DNA of 64,000 bases from Sporosarcina ureae (GCF_002082015.1 NZ_CP015109.1:3191001-3255000), one strand, 5' to 3'. Shown: positions 26,053 through 33,454, counted from the stretch's first letter. Notes: generated from the letters alone by a model not told the origin. A program made the numbers and translations.

Positions 26053-26964
26053 ATGAGAAGATACGTTTCGTATTCAGAGGAAGTAAAAGAGGCGATGAAA
26101 TACGGTAAGCCGCTAGTCGCATTGGAATCTACGATAATTACGTATGGCATGCCGTACCCTGAAAATGTGAAAGCTGCACGTGAAGTTCAGCAGATAGTGC
26201 GAGATCATGGAGCGGTTCCGGCAACCATTGCGATTATGGACGGTAAAATAAAAATCGGTCTAACTGATGAAGAATTAGAACGTTTTGGGGACAGCAAGGG
26301 TGTGATAAAAGCATCTAGGCGCGATATTAGTTACTTGATTGCTACTAAACAACCGGGTGCAACGACGGTTGCTGCATCGATGTTCTTTGCTGACTTGGCG
26401 AGAATTCGTGTGTTCACGACCGGGGCCATTGGCGGTGTCCATAGAGGCGTGGAAGATACGATGGATATTTCTGCTGATCTTGAAGAGTTCGCGCGCACAA
26501 GTGTAGCAGTTGTTTGTTCGGGTGCGAAGTCTATTTTGGATCTTGGAAAAACGCTTGAGTATTTGGAAACAAAAGGTGTGCCGGTGATGGGGTATCAGAC
26601 AGATATATTCCCTGCCTTTTATACAAGAAACAGTGCACATCCTGTAGATTATCGAGTAGATGAAATCGACATGTTGGCAGAGATGCTACGTGTTAAATGG
26701 AATTTAGGCTTGGAAGGCAGTGCGATTATTGCCAATCCAATCCCTGAAGAGTATGCCATGGATCAAGAGTATATAGATGGATTGGTGTCAGATGCGCTTA
26801 AAGAAGCTGAACAATTAGGCATTAGCGGAAAAAATCTAACACCACATATGTTAAAAAGAGTTCAGGAAATGACGGGTGGTAAAAGCCTGGAAGCCAATAT
26901 TGCATTAGTGAAGTCAAACGCCGAACTTGCGGCAAAATTGGCAGTGAGTTTTAACGGCAATTAA
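26053..26964 (+). CDS. psuG: Pseudouridine-5'-phosphate glycosidase
   Basis: 303 aa. It splits pseudouridine 5'-phosphate into uracil and ribose 5-phosphate. Family segments include ALESTIITYGMPYPENV, ATIAIMDGKIKIGL, GATTVAASMFFADLARI, FTTGAIGGVHRGVEDTMDIS, VVCSGAKSILDLGKTLEYLE and GYQTDIFPAFYTR. The kinase psuK, usually beside psuG, is absent here. AAAGGGGAAG precedes ATG. exoA follows after 20 nt and may be co-transcribed. Confidence 0.95.
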   Translation: MRRYVSYSEEVKEAMKYGKPLVALESTIITYGMPYPENVKAAREVQQIVRDHGAVPATIAIMDGKIKIGLTDEELERFGDSKGVIKASRRDISYLIATKQPGATTVAASMFFADLARIRVFTTGAIGGVHRGVEDTMDISADLEEFARTSVAVVCSGAKSILDLGKTLEYLETKGVPVMGYQTDIFPAFYTRNSAHPVDYRVDEIDMLAEMLRVKWNLGLEGSAIIANPIPEEYAMDQEYIDGLVSDALKEAEQLGISGKNLTPHMLKRVQEMTGGKSLEANIALVKSNAELAAKLAVSFNGN

Positions 26965-26984
26965 TAAAGATAGGTTGTGTAGTA

Positions 26985-27740
26985 TTGAAAGTAGTATCTT
27001 GGAATGTAAACGGTATTAGGGCATGTGTGAAAAAAGGTTTCAGTGACTTTTTTGAACAAGTACAGGCAGATATTTTCTGTGTCCAGGAGATCAAATGTCA
27101 AGAAGGACAAATCGATCTTTCTTTCGATGGGTATGAATCCTATTGGAACTATGCAGAGAAAAAAGGATATTCTGGTACGGCAGTATTTACGAAGGAAACG
27201 CCTCTTTCTGTACGCTACGGATTGAATGATCTAGATCACGAGGTAGAGGGGCGTGTGCTGACGCTAGAATTCGAAAAATTCTTTCTCGTCAATTGTTATA
27301 CGCCCAATTCACAACGGGACTTGGCACGATTATTATTTCGACTGACTTGGGAAGATGATTTACTTAAGCATTTACAGTCGCTGGATGCCATCAAGCCAGT
27401 TATCTATTGCGGAGATTTGAACGTAGCGCATGAAGAAATCGATATTCGGAATGTTAAATCTAATATTGGTAATTCAGGATTTACGAATGAAGAACGCGGG
27501 AAAATGACACGGTTATTAGACGCTGGATTCATTGATACATTTCGTTTTATGAATCCCGATCTAGATGAAAGCTATACGTGGTGGTCTTATATGCGCGACG
27601 TACGTGCACGAAATATCGGCTGGCGTATCGATTACATTATCATCTCAGAACGTCTCCAGTCCGCTCTGAAAACAACAGACATTCATTCAGAAATCATGGG
27701 CAGTGATCATTGTCCGATTTCTGCAGAGTTAGAAATATAA
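26985..27740 (+). CDS. exoA: Exodeoxyribonuclease III / AP endonuclease
   Basis: 251 aa (B. subtilis ExoA 252). Exonuclease-endonuclease-phosphatase fold with SWNVNGIRAC (metal-binding Asn), QEIKCQ (metal Glu), NCYTPNSQRDLARL, YCGDLNVAHEEID (catalytic Asp/Asn) and GSDHCPI (catalytic His). It repairs abasic sites and 3'-blocked ends. The start is a TTG at 26985 with only a weak AGG-type ribosome binding site, so translation may depend on the upstream psuG. A terminator follows at 27829. Confidence 0.95.
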   Translation: MKVVSWNVNGIRACVKKGFSDFFEQVQADIFCVQEIKCQEGQIDLSFDGYESYWNYAEKKGYSGTAVFTKETPLSVRYGLNDLDHEVEGRVLTLEFEKFFLVNCYTPNSQRDLARLLFRLTWEDDLLKHLQSLDAIKPVIYCGDLNVAHEEIDIRNVKSNIGNSGFTNEERGKMTRLLDAGFIDTFRFMNPDLDESYTWWSYMRDVRARNIGWRIDYIIISERLQSALKTTDIHSEIMGSDHCPISAELEI

Positions 27741-27828
27741 AACGAGTAAGTGCATTTCAAGTTACTCTGTTCAGATAAAAGATTCAAAAGCTTAGTTAGC
27801 GAATTATAATTAAAGTAGAACATTAAAT

Positions 27829-27857
27829 GGCACCGTGATTAACCGTGCCGTTTTTTT
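27829..27857 (+). terminator. Terminator after exoA
   Basis: GGCAC pairs with GTGCC and an inner GT/AC pair forms around GATTA, with one C-C mismatch, followed by G and T7. It marks the left border of the accessory stretch. Confidence 0.75.
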
Positions 27858-27924
27858 ATACTTTTGAAGTGACTCTGCTTTACTAACTTTAAAAAGCGTA
27901 GGCTCAGTGTTTAGGAAATGGGTC

Positions 27925-28118
27925 ACTATACAGTATACAAAATGTTGCTCTGCGCTCCAGACGGCACGCTTTTCGAGAGGCCTGGCTTGGGCCTCCTCGA
28001 TTGCAAAAACGCGTCCTGCGAGGTATCAAGGAGCGCATCGATCCCTCCGGAGTCGGCCATCTTCCGCTCCACGCAACGGAGCGCAGTTATCATAAAGTAC
28101 GTATTCAAGAATAGGGCA
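27925..28118 (-). repeat. GC-rich dispersed repeat, copy 2 (first tandem unit)
   Basis: Read on the minus strand it contains GCCGACTCCGGAGGGATC, ATCGAGGAGGCCCAAGCC and CTCTCGAAAAGCGTGCCG, in the same order as copy 1. It ends next to a shared flank, ACTTTATGATAACTGCG, and is directly repeated 192 bp downstream. Overlapping ORFs on both strands here are judged spurious. Confidence 0.8.
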
Positions 28119-28310
28119 AGATCGTCGCATACGAACTGTTGCTTTCCGTTCCGGCGCACGCTTTCCCGAGGGCGTGGCTTGAGCCTCCTCGGTCGCAAAA
28201 AGCGCGACACTGCGGGGTCTCAAGACGCACGCTGATCCTCCGGGAGTCGGCACCTGCACTCCAAGCAACGGAGAGTAGTTATCATAGAGTATGTATTCAA
28301 GAATAGGGCC
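28119..28310 (-). repeat. GC-rich dispersed repeat, copy 3 (second tandem unit)
   Basis: On the minus strand: GCCGACTCCCGGAGGATCAG, CGTGCGTCTTGAGACCCC, then GAGGAGGCTCAAGCCACG and CCCTCGGGAAAGCGTGCG. The plus-strand flank GTATTCAAGAATAGGGC occurs at 28101-28117 and again at 28293-28309, giving a unit of 192 bp. Confidence 0.85.
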
Positions 28311-28388
28311 AAATTCTTGAAGAAGAATTGTACCTTAGATTGACTTGAAACTAGAAGGAAGAAATTTGAAGGGGTGCGTAATTTAACA

Positions 28389-28829
28389 ATGAGTGATAAA
28401 TTAAGCAACTTTGTTTTGTCGGGTGATTTTGAAGAAGCTAAAAAATATTATCAAAATACAATTTTTAAAAGTTTTAGTGATGATTTAATAAGTACTGCTT
28501 TTGATAATCAGAATATATCTAACTATACATTGGTAGTAAGTTTATTACTCCAAGAAGCAAATGCTCAGCTACATGAATTAGCATTTTCTCTTTTAGCCCA
28601 ACCGCTTTGCCACACAGAAGGAGCTTATTTTGCTTCTGTATACCATGCAAGAAAAGCGGTAGAATTAACTGATTATAAAAATGTTAAATACATGGAAAAC
28701 CTGCTTTTTTTAAACATTGTGCCAGATAAAGTAGTTAGTGATGAAGAAGCTAGGGAAATTGCCAAGAAAATACACTCGTTGGATTGTAAAAATGAATTAG
28801 CTAACGAATTATTAAACAGTAATTCGTGA
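28389..28829 (+). CDS. Hypothetical accessory protein, 146 aa
   Basis: All-alpha and soluble, with tetratricopeptide-like heptads (LAFSLLAQPLCHTEGAYFAS, YHARKAVELTDYKNVKYMEN, ARVEI-like EEAREIAKKIHSLDCKNELA). I cannot name its family; the helical repeat style is reminiscent of immunity-type proteins in toxin loci, but no toxin gene is next to it. The start is uncertain: GTG 28374 directly abuts AAGGGG, while ATG 28389 (MSDKLSNF) is 14 nt after it. AT-rich base use contrasts with the GC-rich repeats on its left. Confidence 0.6.
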   Translation: MSDKLSNFVLSGDFEEAKKYYQNTIFKSFSDDLISTAFDNQNISNYTLVVSLLLQEANAQLHELAFSLLAQPLCHTEGAYFASVYHARKAVELTDYKNVKYMENLLFLNIVPDKVVSDEEAREIAKKIHSLDCKNELANELLNSNS

Positions 28830-28836
28830 AGAAAGG

Positions 28837-28856
28837 TATCGGGGCTTTATTGGAAG
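28837..28856 (+). repeat. Cassette-type boundary motif, copy a
   Basis: TATCGGGGCTTTATTGGAAG begins 8 nt after the stop of the preceding ORF. It is a divergent member of the ATCGRGGGC motif group seen at 28916, 28949, 29311, 29844, 30447 and 30647. Confidence 0.4.
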
Positions 28857-28915
28857 ACTTATTGAAAAGGAAATATCTAAATTTTATGCCATTTTTAAAT
28901 TAGCCTTATTATACT

Positions 28916-28971
28916 ATCGGGCGCGTTTGTAGCATAGCGGTGTTCTAGAATCGAGGGCCATTTTGTTGAAC
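28916..28971 (+). repeat. Cassette-type boundary motifs, copies b and c
   Basis: Copy b is ATCGGGCGCGTTTGTAG (28916-28932). Copy c is AATCGAGGGCCATTTTGTTG (starting 28949). Both lie in the 210-nt gap between two accessory ORFs, which has no other recognisable content apart from the next ribosome binding site. Confidence 0.5.
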
Positions 28972-29039
28972 TATGAAACATAGTAGACTGTCATTCGTAA
29001 CTAGGGTAGAGCAAACAATTGAGAAAGGAGGTGTCTCAA

Positions 29040-29309
29040 TTGGATATTAATATTGGACTGGTTGCCTTAATAGTTTTGATCTTTGGGTTATTACTCGTAG
29101 TTTTTGGACAACATCGGCAAATAAATGCTTTAAAGCAACAAAATCAAAAGATATTGGCTTATGAACCAAAGGACAAATTAGTGGCGTTAACAAAACAAAA
29201 GTTACAAACACTTGGCGATGTTAAAACTGTAAAATTCTTGAGACAAGAAAAGGGAATGTCAATGGTGGATGCTAAGAAGCTTGTAGATTCTGTGCAAGGG
29301 GAAAGATAA
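29040..29309 (+). CDS. Small membrane protein with ribosomal L7/L12-like C-terminus
   Basis: 89 aa. One N-terminal membrane helix (LVALIVLIFGLLLVVFGQ, about residues 6-24) is followed by a short coiled coil (INALKQQNQKIL). The C-terminal segment KTVKFLRQEKGMSMVDAKKL matches the pattern of the L7/L12 C-terminal domain (V-K-xx-R-xxxG-x-x-x-x-D/EAKxLVD). A start at 29019 is possible, but AAGGAGG at 29025-29031 requires TTG 29040, 8 nt downstream. Function unknown. A boundary motif starts 2 nt after the stop codon. Confidence 0.7.
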   Translation: MDINIGLVALIVLIFGLLLVVFGQHRQINALKQQNQKILAYEPKDKLVALTKQKLQTLGDVKTVKFLRQEKGMSMVDAKKLVDSVQGER

Positions 29310-29310
29310 G

Positions 29311-29329
29311 CAATCGGGGGCGATTGCTG
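29311..29329 (+). repeat. Cassette-type boundary motif, copy d
   Basis: CAATCGGGGGCGATTGCTG. The arms CAATCG and CGATTG are exact inverted repeats around GGGG. It directly follows the stop codon of the L7/L12-like gene. Confidence 0.55.
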
Positions 29330-29403
29330 TACAAAGAATTGTTCCCATACCGCAATCGGTCCATTACTTGAATAAACCTATCAGTAGAAATAAGGATGGA
29401 AAT

Positions 29404-29820
29404 GTGGTGCTCAAAATGTTTAGGAAACAAAGTAGTATTGATTTTAATTATTTTTTTGGACAAAGTGTTATCGAGGTGAATACAGAAAAAAACTTACCAT
29501 TGGGATTGGGGTTTAGTAATGGTGGGTTAATAATTGAATGTCCTTGGAGATTACTAGTTGCTAATCAAGTCTTAATTGGGTTTTCAGATTGTACCCAAGC
29601 CTCTGATAAATTCACCTATAAGAATGTTGAAAGTATTCTTATAGGGAAAAAGGTTATGAATGTCTATCATTTTGAAGAAATATCTGACTTAGTTTTGGAA
29701 TTTGAAGATAATACTTTTCTTGAATTGTTTCACGATAGTAGTTTTTTTGAAGGGTGGCAGTTAAGAGGAGACAATGGATTCTATTTATTTACATTACCAG
29801 GAGGTTCTTACTCAGACTAA
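29404..29820 (+). CDS. Hypothetical accessory protein, about 138 aa
   Basis: I do not recognise the family with confidence. Features are FGQSVIEVNTEKNLPLGLGF, a beta-rich middle, and the closing FFEGWQLRGDNGFYLFTLPG, which resembles small single-domain proteins of the DUF6188 kind. There is no signal peptide or membrane helix. Of the possible starts, GTG 29404 is 7 nt after AAGGA and is preferred over the longer frame from 29368; ATG 29416 is the next choice. A boundary motif follows the stop by 24 nt. Confidence 0.55.
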   Translation: MVLKMFRKQSSIDFNYFFGQSVIEVNTEKNLPLGLGFSNGGLIIECPWRLLVANQVLIGFSDCTQASDKFTYKNVESILIGKKVMNVYHFEEISDLVLEFEDNTFLELFHDSSFFEGWQLRGDNGFYLFTLPGGSYSD

Positions 29821-29843
29821 GTAAGCAATTTGCTTATTTCACT

Positions 29844-29863
29844 AATGGGCGCTTATCTGGAAC
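29844..29863 (+). repeat. Cassette-type boundary motif, copy e
   Basis: AATGGGCGCTTATCTGGAAC, a divergent copy between two accessory ORFs, 14 nt before the next start codon and overlapping its leader. Confidence 0.4.
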
Positions 29864-29876
29864 TAGGGGGATATTT

Positions 29877-30425
29877 ATGAAACAAGGTAGAATTATTATA
29901 ATTACTGGTTCTCCTGGAACTGGTAAAAGTACAACGGCTTCTCTTATTGCTAAAGAATCTAGCTTATCAAAAGCTGTACATATGCACACTGATGATTTTT
30001 ATCGCTATATTCAAAAGGGGGCAATACCTCCGTTTTTACCTGAATCACAAGAACAAAACCTAATTGTTATTGAAGCTTTTTTAGAGGCTGTAACACGTTT
30101 TGCACGTGGAGGGTATGACGTGATTGTAGATGGGATTGTTGGTCCTTGGTTCTTAAAGCCGTGGTTGAATGTTGCACAAGATAATTATGAAGTACATTAC
30201 ATCATCTTAAGAGCAACTAAAGAAGAAACAATGAAAAAAGCAATCAATCGTACCAAATTAGACGTCGATATCAACATTGAATTGGTAGAAAAAATGTGGG
30301 ATCAATTTAACAATTTGGGTACCTATGAATCCAATATTATTGATACAACAAATCAATCTACAGAAGAAAGCGTTTCTGCAATAAAAGCTACAATTGAAAG
30401 AAAAACATCTTTACTTACAAAATGA
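29877..30425 (+). CDS. P-loop kinase/phosphotransferase-like protein
   Basis: 182 aa. Walker A GSPGTGKST at residues about 11-19. MHTDDFYRYIQKG (Asp-Asp-Phe substrate-binding segment) and GGYDVIVDGIVGPWFLKPW follow, the layout of small-molecule kinases such as the chloramphenicol phosphotransferase/shikimate-kinase-like group and of zeta-type folds. HYIILRATKEETMKKAINR provides the Arg-rich lid. The substrate is unknown. ATG 29877 follows AGGGGG. A boundary motif begins 22 nt after the stop codon. Confidence 0.75.
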   Translation: MKQGRIIIITGSPGTGKSTTASLIAKESSLSKAVHMHTDDFYRYIQKGAIPPFLPESQEQNLIVIEAFLEAVTRFARGGYDVIVDGIVGPWFLKPWLNVAQDNYEVHYIILRATKEETMKKAINRTKLDVDINIELVEKMWDQFNNLGTYESNIIDTTNQSTEESVSAIKATIERKTSLLTK

Positions 30426-30446
30426 TGATACGTTATAAAAGTTAAA

Positions 30447-30465
30447 CAATCGGGTGCGATTGTAG
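30447..30465 (+). repeat. Cassette-type boundary motif, copy f
   Basis: CAATCGGGTGCGATTGTAG, with inverted arms CAATCG/CGATTG around GGTG. It differs from copy d by only one base within the palindrome. A further relative, TATCGAGGGCGAATGTAAG, is at 30647-30665 beyond the GC-rich repeat. Confidence 0.55.
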
Positions 30466-30489
30466 TTTATATTCTATGTATTCGCTTAG

Positions 30490-30640
30490 TTGATCTTCGC
30501 TACAGCCGGCGACTCCCGGGAGGATCAGCGAGAGCTGTAACGAAGAACGGCTTTTGCGAGCGAAGCGAGGAGTGTGGTTCACCGCCCGCCCATAGGACAC
30601 GCGTCCGGCTGGAGCGCAGGTCAACGGGTTGCAACCATTA
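30490..30640 (+). repeat. GC-rich dispersed repeat, divergent copy 4
   Basis: GGCGACTCCCGGGAGGATCA, then GGCTTTTGCGAGCGAAGCGA, GGAGTG and GACACGCGTCCGGCTGGAGC follow the order of copies 1-3 but with lower identity. It is in the opposite orientation to the tandem copies at 27925-28310, so the two sets face each other across the four accessory ORFs. The rest of the gap to 30828 shows nothing recognisable. Confidence 0.65.
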
Positions 30641-30828
30641 TCTCGTTATCGAGGGCGAATGTAAGACAACGCTGTAACATAATAGGTCCAGATTGAGAAA
30701 ATGATGGGCACCGAGATTGGCAGGTATACTTCCTATATTGACAGCAGTAAATGAATGCCTAGTAAACGGTTCGCTGATCAGCCATATAAAACTGTTTGCG
30801 TCTTATAACCTTAGATTGATACATAAAT

Positions 30829-30875
30829 AAAACGAAGAGCCGCAATTTACATGCGAATTGCGGCTCTTCGTTTTA
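30829..30875. terminator. Strong bidirectional terminator
   Basis: AAAACGAAGAGCCGCAATT pairs perfectly with AATTGCGGCTCTTCGTTTT over an 8-nt loop. It serves the minus-strand MFS gene and closes the accessory stretch. Confidence 0.9.
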
Positions 30876-30894
30876 TTGTTGACATGCATTTTCA

Positions 30895-32127
30895 TTACGA
30901 CATATTCTGTTTAGGTTCAAGCAAAATGTAACGCTTTTTCCCTGCGTACATTCCACTGATGAATATTATAGCCGCAACAACTAAGAAGGTATAAAGCGGT
31001 GCCGTCCATGAACCCGTATAGTCGTGAAGAATACCGAACAACACGGGGCCGATCGCTGCGAGTAAGTAGCCGATCGACTGCGCCATTCCAGAAATGGAAG
31101 CCGCTTGGTCTGGTGTGTTGGTACGTAAAGTGAAGAACATCATAGCGAGTCCAAATGCTGAACCGCCTCCTAGACCGATGAAAATCATCCAAAGTGCAGT
31201 CAAGCTTTCGCTTCCAAACTGTACACCACCGTAGCCAATTAAATAGCAAGCGAAAACAGCTGCGACCAGGATGCGTTGATCGCGTACTTTATCAGCGACC
31301 ACTGGTATGATAAACATCATAGGCAATTGTGCGAGCTGGACAAGCGCTAACATCCATCCAGCAGCATCAGCAGTCATCCCATTCGTTTGTAACACAATAG
31401 GAATCCACGATGCCGTCGTATAAAATAGGAATGATTGCAGACCCATGAAAATCGTGATGCTCCAGGCTAGTGGGGAACGCCACATAGGCAGGGCAGGTTT
31501 TGACTTCATGTTTTTCTGAACTGATTTAATGACTTCTTTCTTTTTGCGAATCTGCGGTATCCATACGATAATGGCTAACAACGTAATGACTCCCCAAATG
31601 CCTAGCGCGCCCTGCCAGCCATAAACTGTTTCATTGGCAATTGGAGAAGCGATACCAGAAGCGAGTGTGGCAGATATACTCATAGACACGGAGTACAGTC
31701 CTGTCATCAATCCGATATGTAAGGGAAAGCTCAGTTTAAGAAGACTTGGTAATAGGACGTTTGCAAAAGCGATTCCTACCCCAATTAAAAATGTACCGAT
31801 CAATAGCAAAGGACTATTGCCTACAGAACGCATAATAATTCCTAGCATTAAAATAATCATTGCATAGAAAAGTGTTCTCGACATACCGAACCGTTTGGCA
31901 ATACGTGGTGTAAAAGGTGATACAATAGCAAATGCCAGCAATGGGATAGTTGTTAGAAATCCAGCCAACGAGTTAGAGATTTGCAGTTGATCACGAATGT
32001 TTCCAATAATAGGCCCGACAGAAGTTAGTGGGGAACGGATGGTAGCGGCTAAAAATAAAATACCTGCTAATAACACCCACTGACTCTTAGGGAAATGTAA
32101 ATGTTTACTTGGTCGTTCTTTTTCCAT
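30895..32127 (-). CDS. MFS transporter, CynX/NimT family
   Basis: 410 aa with 12 predicted membrane helices. The N-terminus shows the family signature AATIRSPLTSVGPIIGNIRD, then LSNSLAGFLTTIPLLAFAI and RFGMSRTLFYAM. The basic loop KKKEVIKSVQKNMKSK splits the two six-helix halves. CynX-type transporters move small anions such as cyanate; NimT exports nitroimidazoles. The substrate cannot be set here. GGAGGC-type sequence precedes ATG. It is divergent from the AEC carrier gene. Confidence 0.9.
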   Translation of the reverse strand: MEKERPSKHLHFPKSQWVLLAGILFLAATIRSPLTSVGPIIGNIRDQLQISNSLAGFLTTIPLLAFAIVSPFTPRIAKRFGMSRTLFYAMIILMLGIIMRSVGNSPLLLIGTFLIGVGIAFANVLLPSLLKLSFPLHIGLMTGLYSVSMSISATLASGIASPIANETVYGWQGALGIWGVITLLAIIVWIPQIRKKKEVIKSVQKNMKSKPALPMWRSPLAWSITIFMGLQSFLFYTTASWIPIVLQTNGMTADAAGWMLALVQLAQLPMMFIIPVVADKVRDQRILVAAVFACYLIGYGGVQFGSESLTALWMIFIGLGGGSAFGLAMMFFTLRTNTPDQAASISGMAQSIGYLLAAIGPVLFGILHDYTGSWTAPLYTFLVVAAIIFISGMYAGKKRYILLEPKQNMS

Positions 32128-32201
32128 TATGAAGCCTCCTGAATTACTTGAAGATTGTTCTGAGAAGTATGCAGCCGAAACAGCAGAAAGGAGATTCCTT
32201 T

Positions 32202-33131
32202 GTGGAGTACTTACTCATAGTCTTTATAAATGTTATCACACCTATGCTTATTTTATTAACAATTGGCGTAGTTTTACAATTAAAGTTTACTTTTAATGTT
32301 AAGGCACTGGGGAATATTCTGACATATTGTTTGATACCGGCCGCCGTTTTCATGAACTTATACCATACTGTCATAGATGTAGAAATCCTGATCGACGTAT
32401 TACTGTTTGTTGTATTATTCACGAGCACTTTAATAATTACTGGCCATTTATTTAGCAAACTCTTGCGTTTGAATCGCCAGCAGACCGCCGTTATGAAAAA
32501 CAGTATTGTTCTAATCAACTCAGGAAACTATGGATTACCTGTCAGTCAGCTAGTGTTTCATGCGAATCCACTTGGGGTTTCTATTCAAATTGTTTTGATT
32601 GTCTATCAGAACTTACTGACGTATTCATATGGTCTTTATAATCTTGTATCTTCTACGCAGTCAGGGAAAGACATTGTGAAACAGTTCCTAAGAATGCCGA
32701 TTATTCATGCTTTGTGGCTAGGCGCTTTGCTAAACTTGGCAGATATTCGGTTGCCTCAGTTTATCGAATTGCCGATCAGTCATTTATCGGATGCTTTTAT
32801 TGCGATCGCACTCATCACACTTGGTGCGCAGTTAGCGCAGATTAGGGTAAAGACACTATGGAACCGATTAATCTATTTAAGCGCTATCGGCCGACTAATT
32901 ATCTCACCAACCGTGGCGTTATTGTTGATTTTACTTCTTGGGATAGATGGAATTACGGCTCAATCACTATGGATCGCCAGCTCATTCCCAACGTCGAGGA
33001 ATAGCTCCACACTGGCACTGGAATACGATGTTGAATCCGAGCTAGCAGCACAAATCGTCTTGTTCAATACCGTAGCTAGTAGCTTTACAGTAGGCGTAGT
33101 GATTTATCTCTCTTCACTATTATTCGGGTAA
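32202..33131 (+). CDS. AEC-family carrier (auxin/malonate efflux type)
   Basis: 309 aa with about ten membrane helices (FINVITPMLILLTIGVVLQL, LIDVLLFVVLFTSTLIITGH, SSFPTSRNSSTLALEYDVES). It fits Mem_trans (PF03547). B. subtilis YfdV/MleP-like members export dicarboxylates, but no substrate can be assigned. The frame is open to 32148, but AAAGGAGA precedes GTG 32202 by about 8 nt and the extra 18 residues are not hydrophobic, so the later start is preferred. Confidence 0.88.
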   Translation: MEYLLIVFINVITPMLILLTIGVVLQLKFTFNVKALGNILTYCLIPAAVFMNLYHTVIDVEILIDVLLFVVLFTSTLIITGHLFSKLLRLNRQQTAVMKNSIVLINSGNYGLPVSQLVFHANPLGVSIQIVLIVYQNLLTYSYGLYNLVSSTQSGKDIVKQFLRMPIIHALWLGALLNLADIRLPQFIELPISHLSDAFIAIALITLGAQLAQIRVKTLWNRLIYLSAIGRLIISPTVALLLILLLGIDGITAQSLWIASSFPTSRNSSTLALEYDVESELAAQIVLFNTVASSFTVGVVIYLSSLLFG

Positions 33132-33334
33132 ACAATAAAAATGGTAATTTAACACAGCGTGGTTGTTGGGTAAGGGATTCACGCTATGAGGGGAACGCTG
33201 TACGTACAGTGGACATAGGATTGTTATCAATTGCGTATTTGAACTGGAGAGTCAATCGCTTCTAACTTTTTGTCTAGAATATGTCCATATGCTTGCTCGC
33301 TTAAAGCTTTCAAATTTATTGGTATATATTCGTA
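33132..33334. other. Gene-free stretch upstream of the xpt promoter
   Basis: No ORF with a ribosome binding site. ACAGCGT (about 33156) and ACGCTGT (about 33197) are inverted, and an inner GCGTG/CACGC can pair. CTGTACGTACAG is self-complementary. No T-run follows, so this is not an obvious terminator. Confidence 0.4.
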
Positions 33335-33362
33335 TTGAAAATTTGTCGAATCGTGCTATACT
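33335..33362 (+). promoter_or_regulatory. Sigma-A promoter for xpt-pbuX
   Basis: TTGAAA (33335-33340), 16-nt spacer, TATACT (33357-33362). The transcript would start about 15 nt before the riboswitch. Confidence 0.7.
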
Positions 33363-33382
33363 GTTAGCATTCAGTTAAATAA

Positions 33383-33453
33383 GACTCATATAATCACGGG
33401 GATATGGCCCGTAAGTTTCTACCGGTCTACCGAAAATAGACCGCCTATGGGGA
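33383..33453 (+). ncRNA. Purine riboswitch, guanine class
   Basis: The three-way junction is clear. P1 pairs CTCATA with TATGGG. J1/2 is TATAATC. P2 pairs ACGGG with CCCGT around GATATGG. J2/3 is GTTTCTACC. P3 pairs CGGTCTA with TAGACCG, followed by J3/1 and TATGG. The nucleotide that sets specificity (position 74 in xpt numbering) is C, meaning guanine/hypoxanthine rather than adenine. The preceding position (73), usually A, is C here. It lies directly upstream of xpt-pbuX, the classical target. Confidence 0.95.
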
Positions 33454-33454
33454 G

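Noticed and set aside
26275..26640. 121-codon minus-strand ORF inside psuG
   Set aside because: It is fully antisense to a well-conserved gene and has no family resemblance.
27907..28408. Several overlapping ORFs of 62-105 codons on both strands within the GC-rich repeats
   Set aside because: They lie in repeat DNA, overlap each other in several frames, lack ribosome binding sites and are Arg/Ser/Pro-rich as expected from GC-rich non-coding DNA.
32144..32518. 124-codon minus-strand ORF opposite the AEC carrier
   Set aside because: Antisense shadow of a membrane-protein gene; composition fits a shadow frame.
33320..33350. Possible PurR box pair around the xpt promoter (TTCG ... CGAA)
   Set aside because: The two cores point in the opposite relative orientation to the PurBox arrangement and match poorly outside CGAA.
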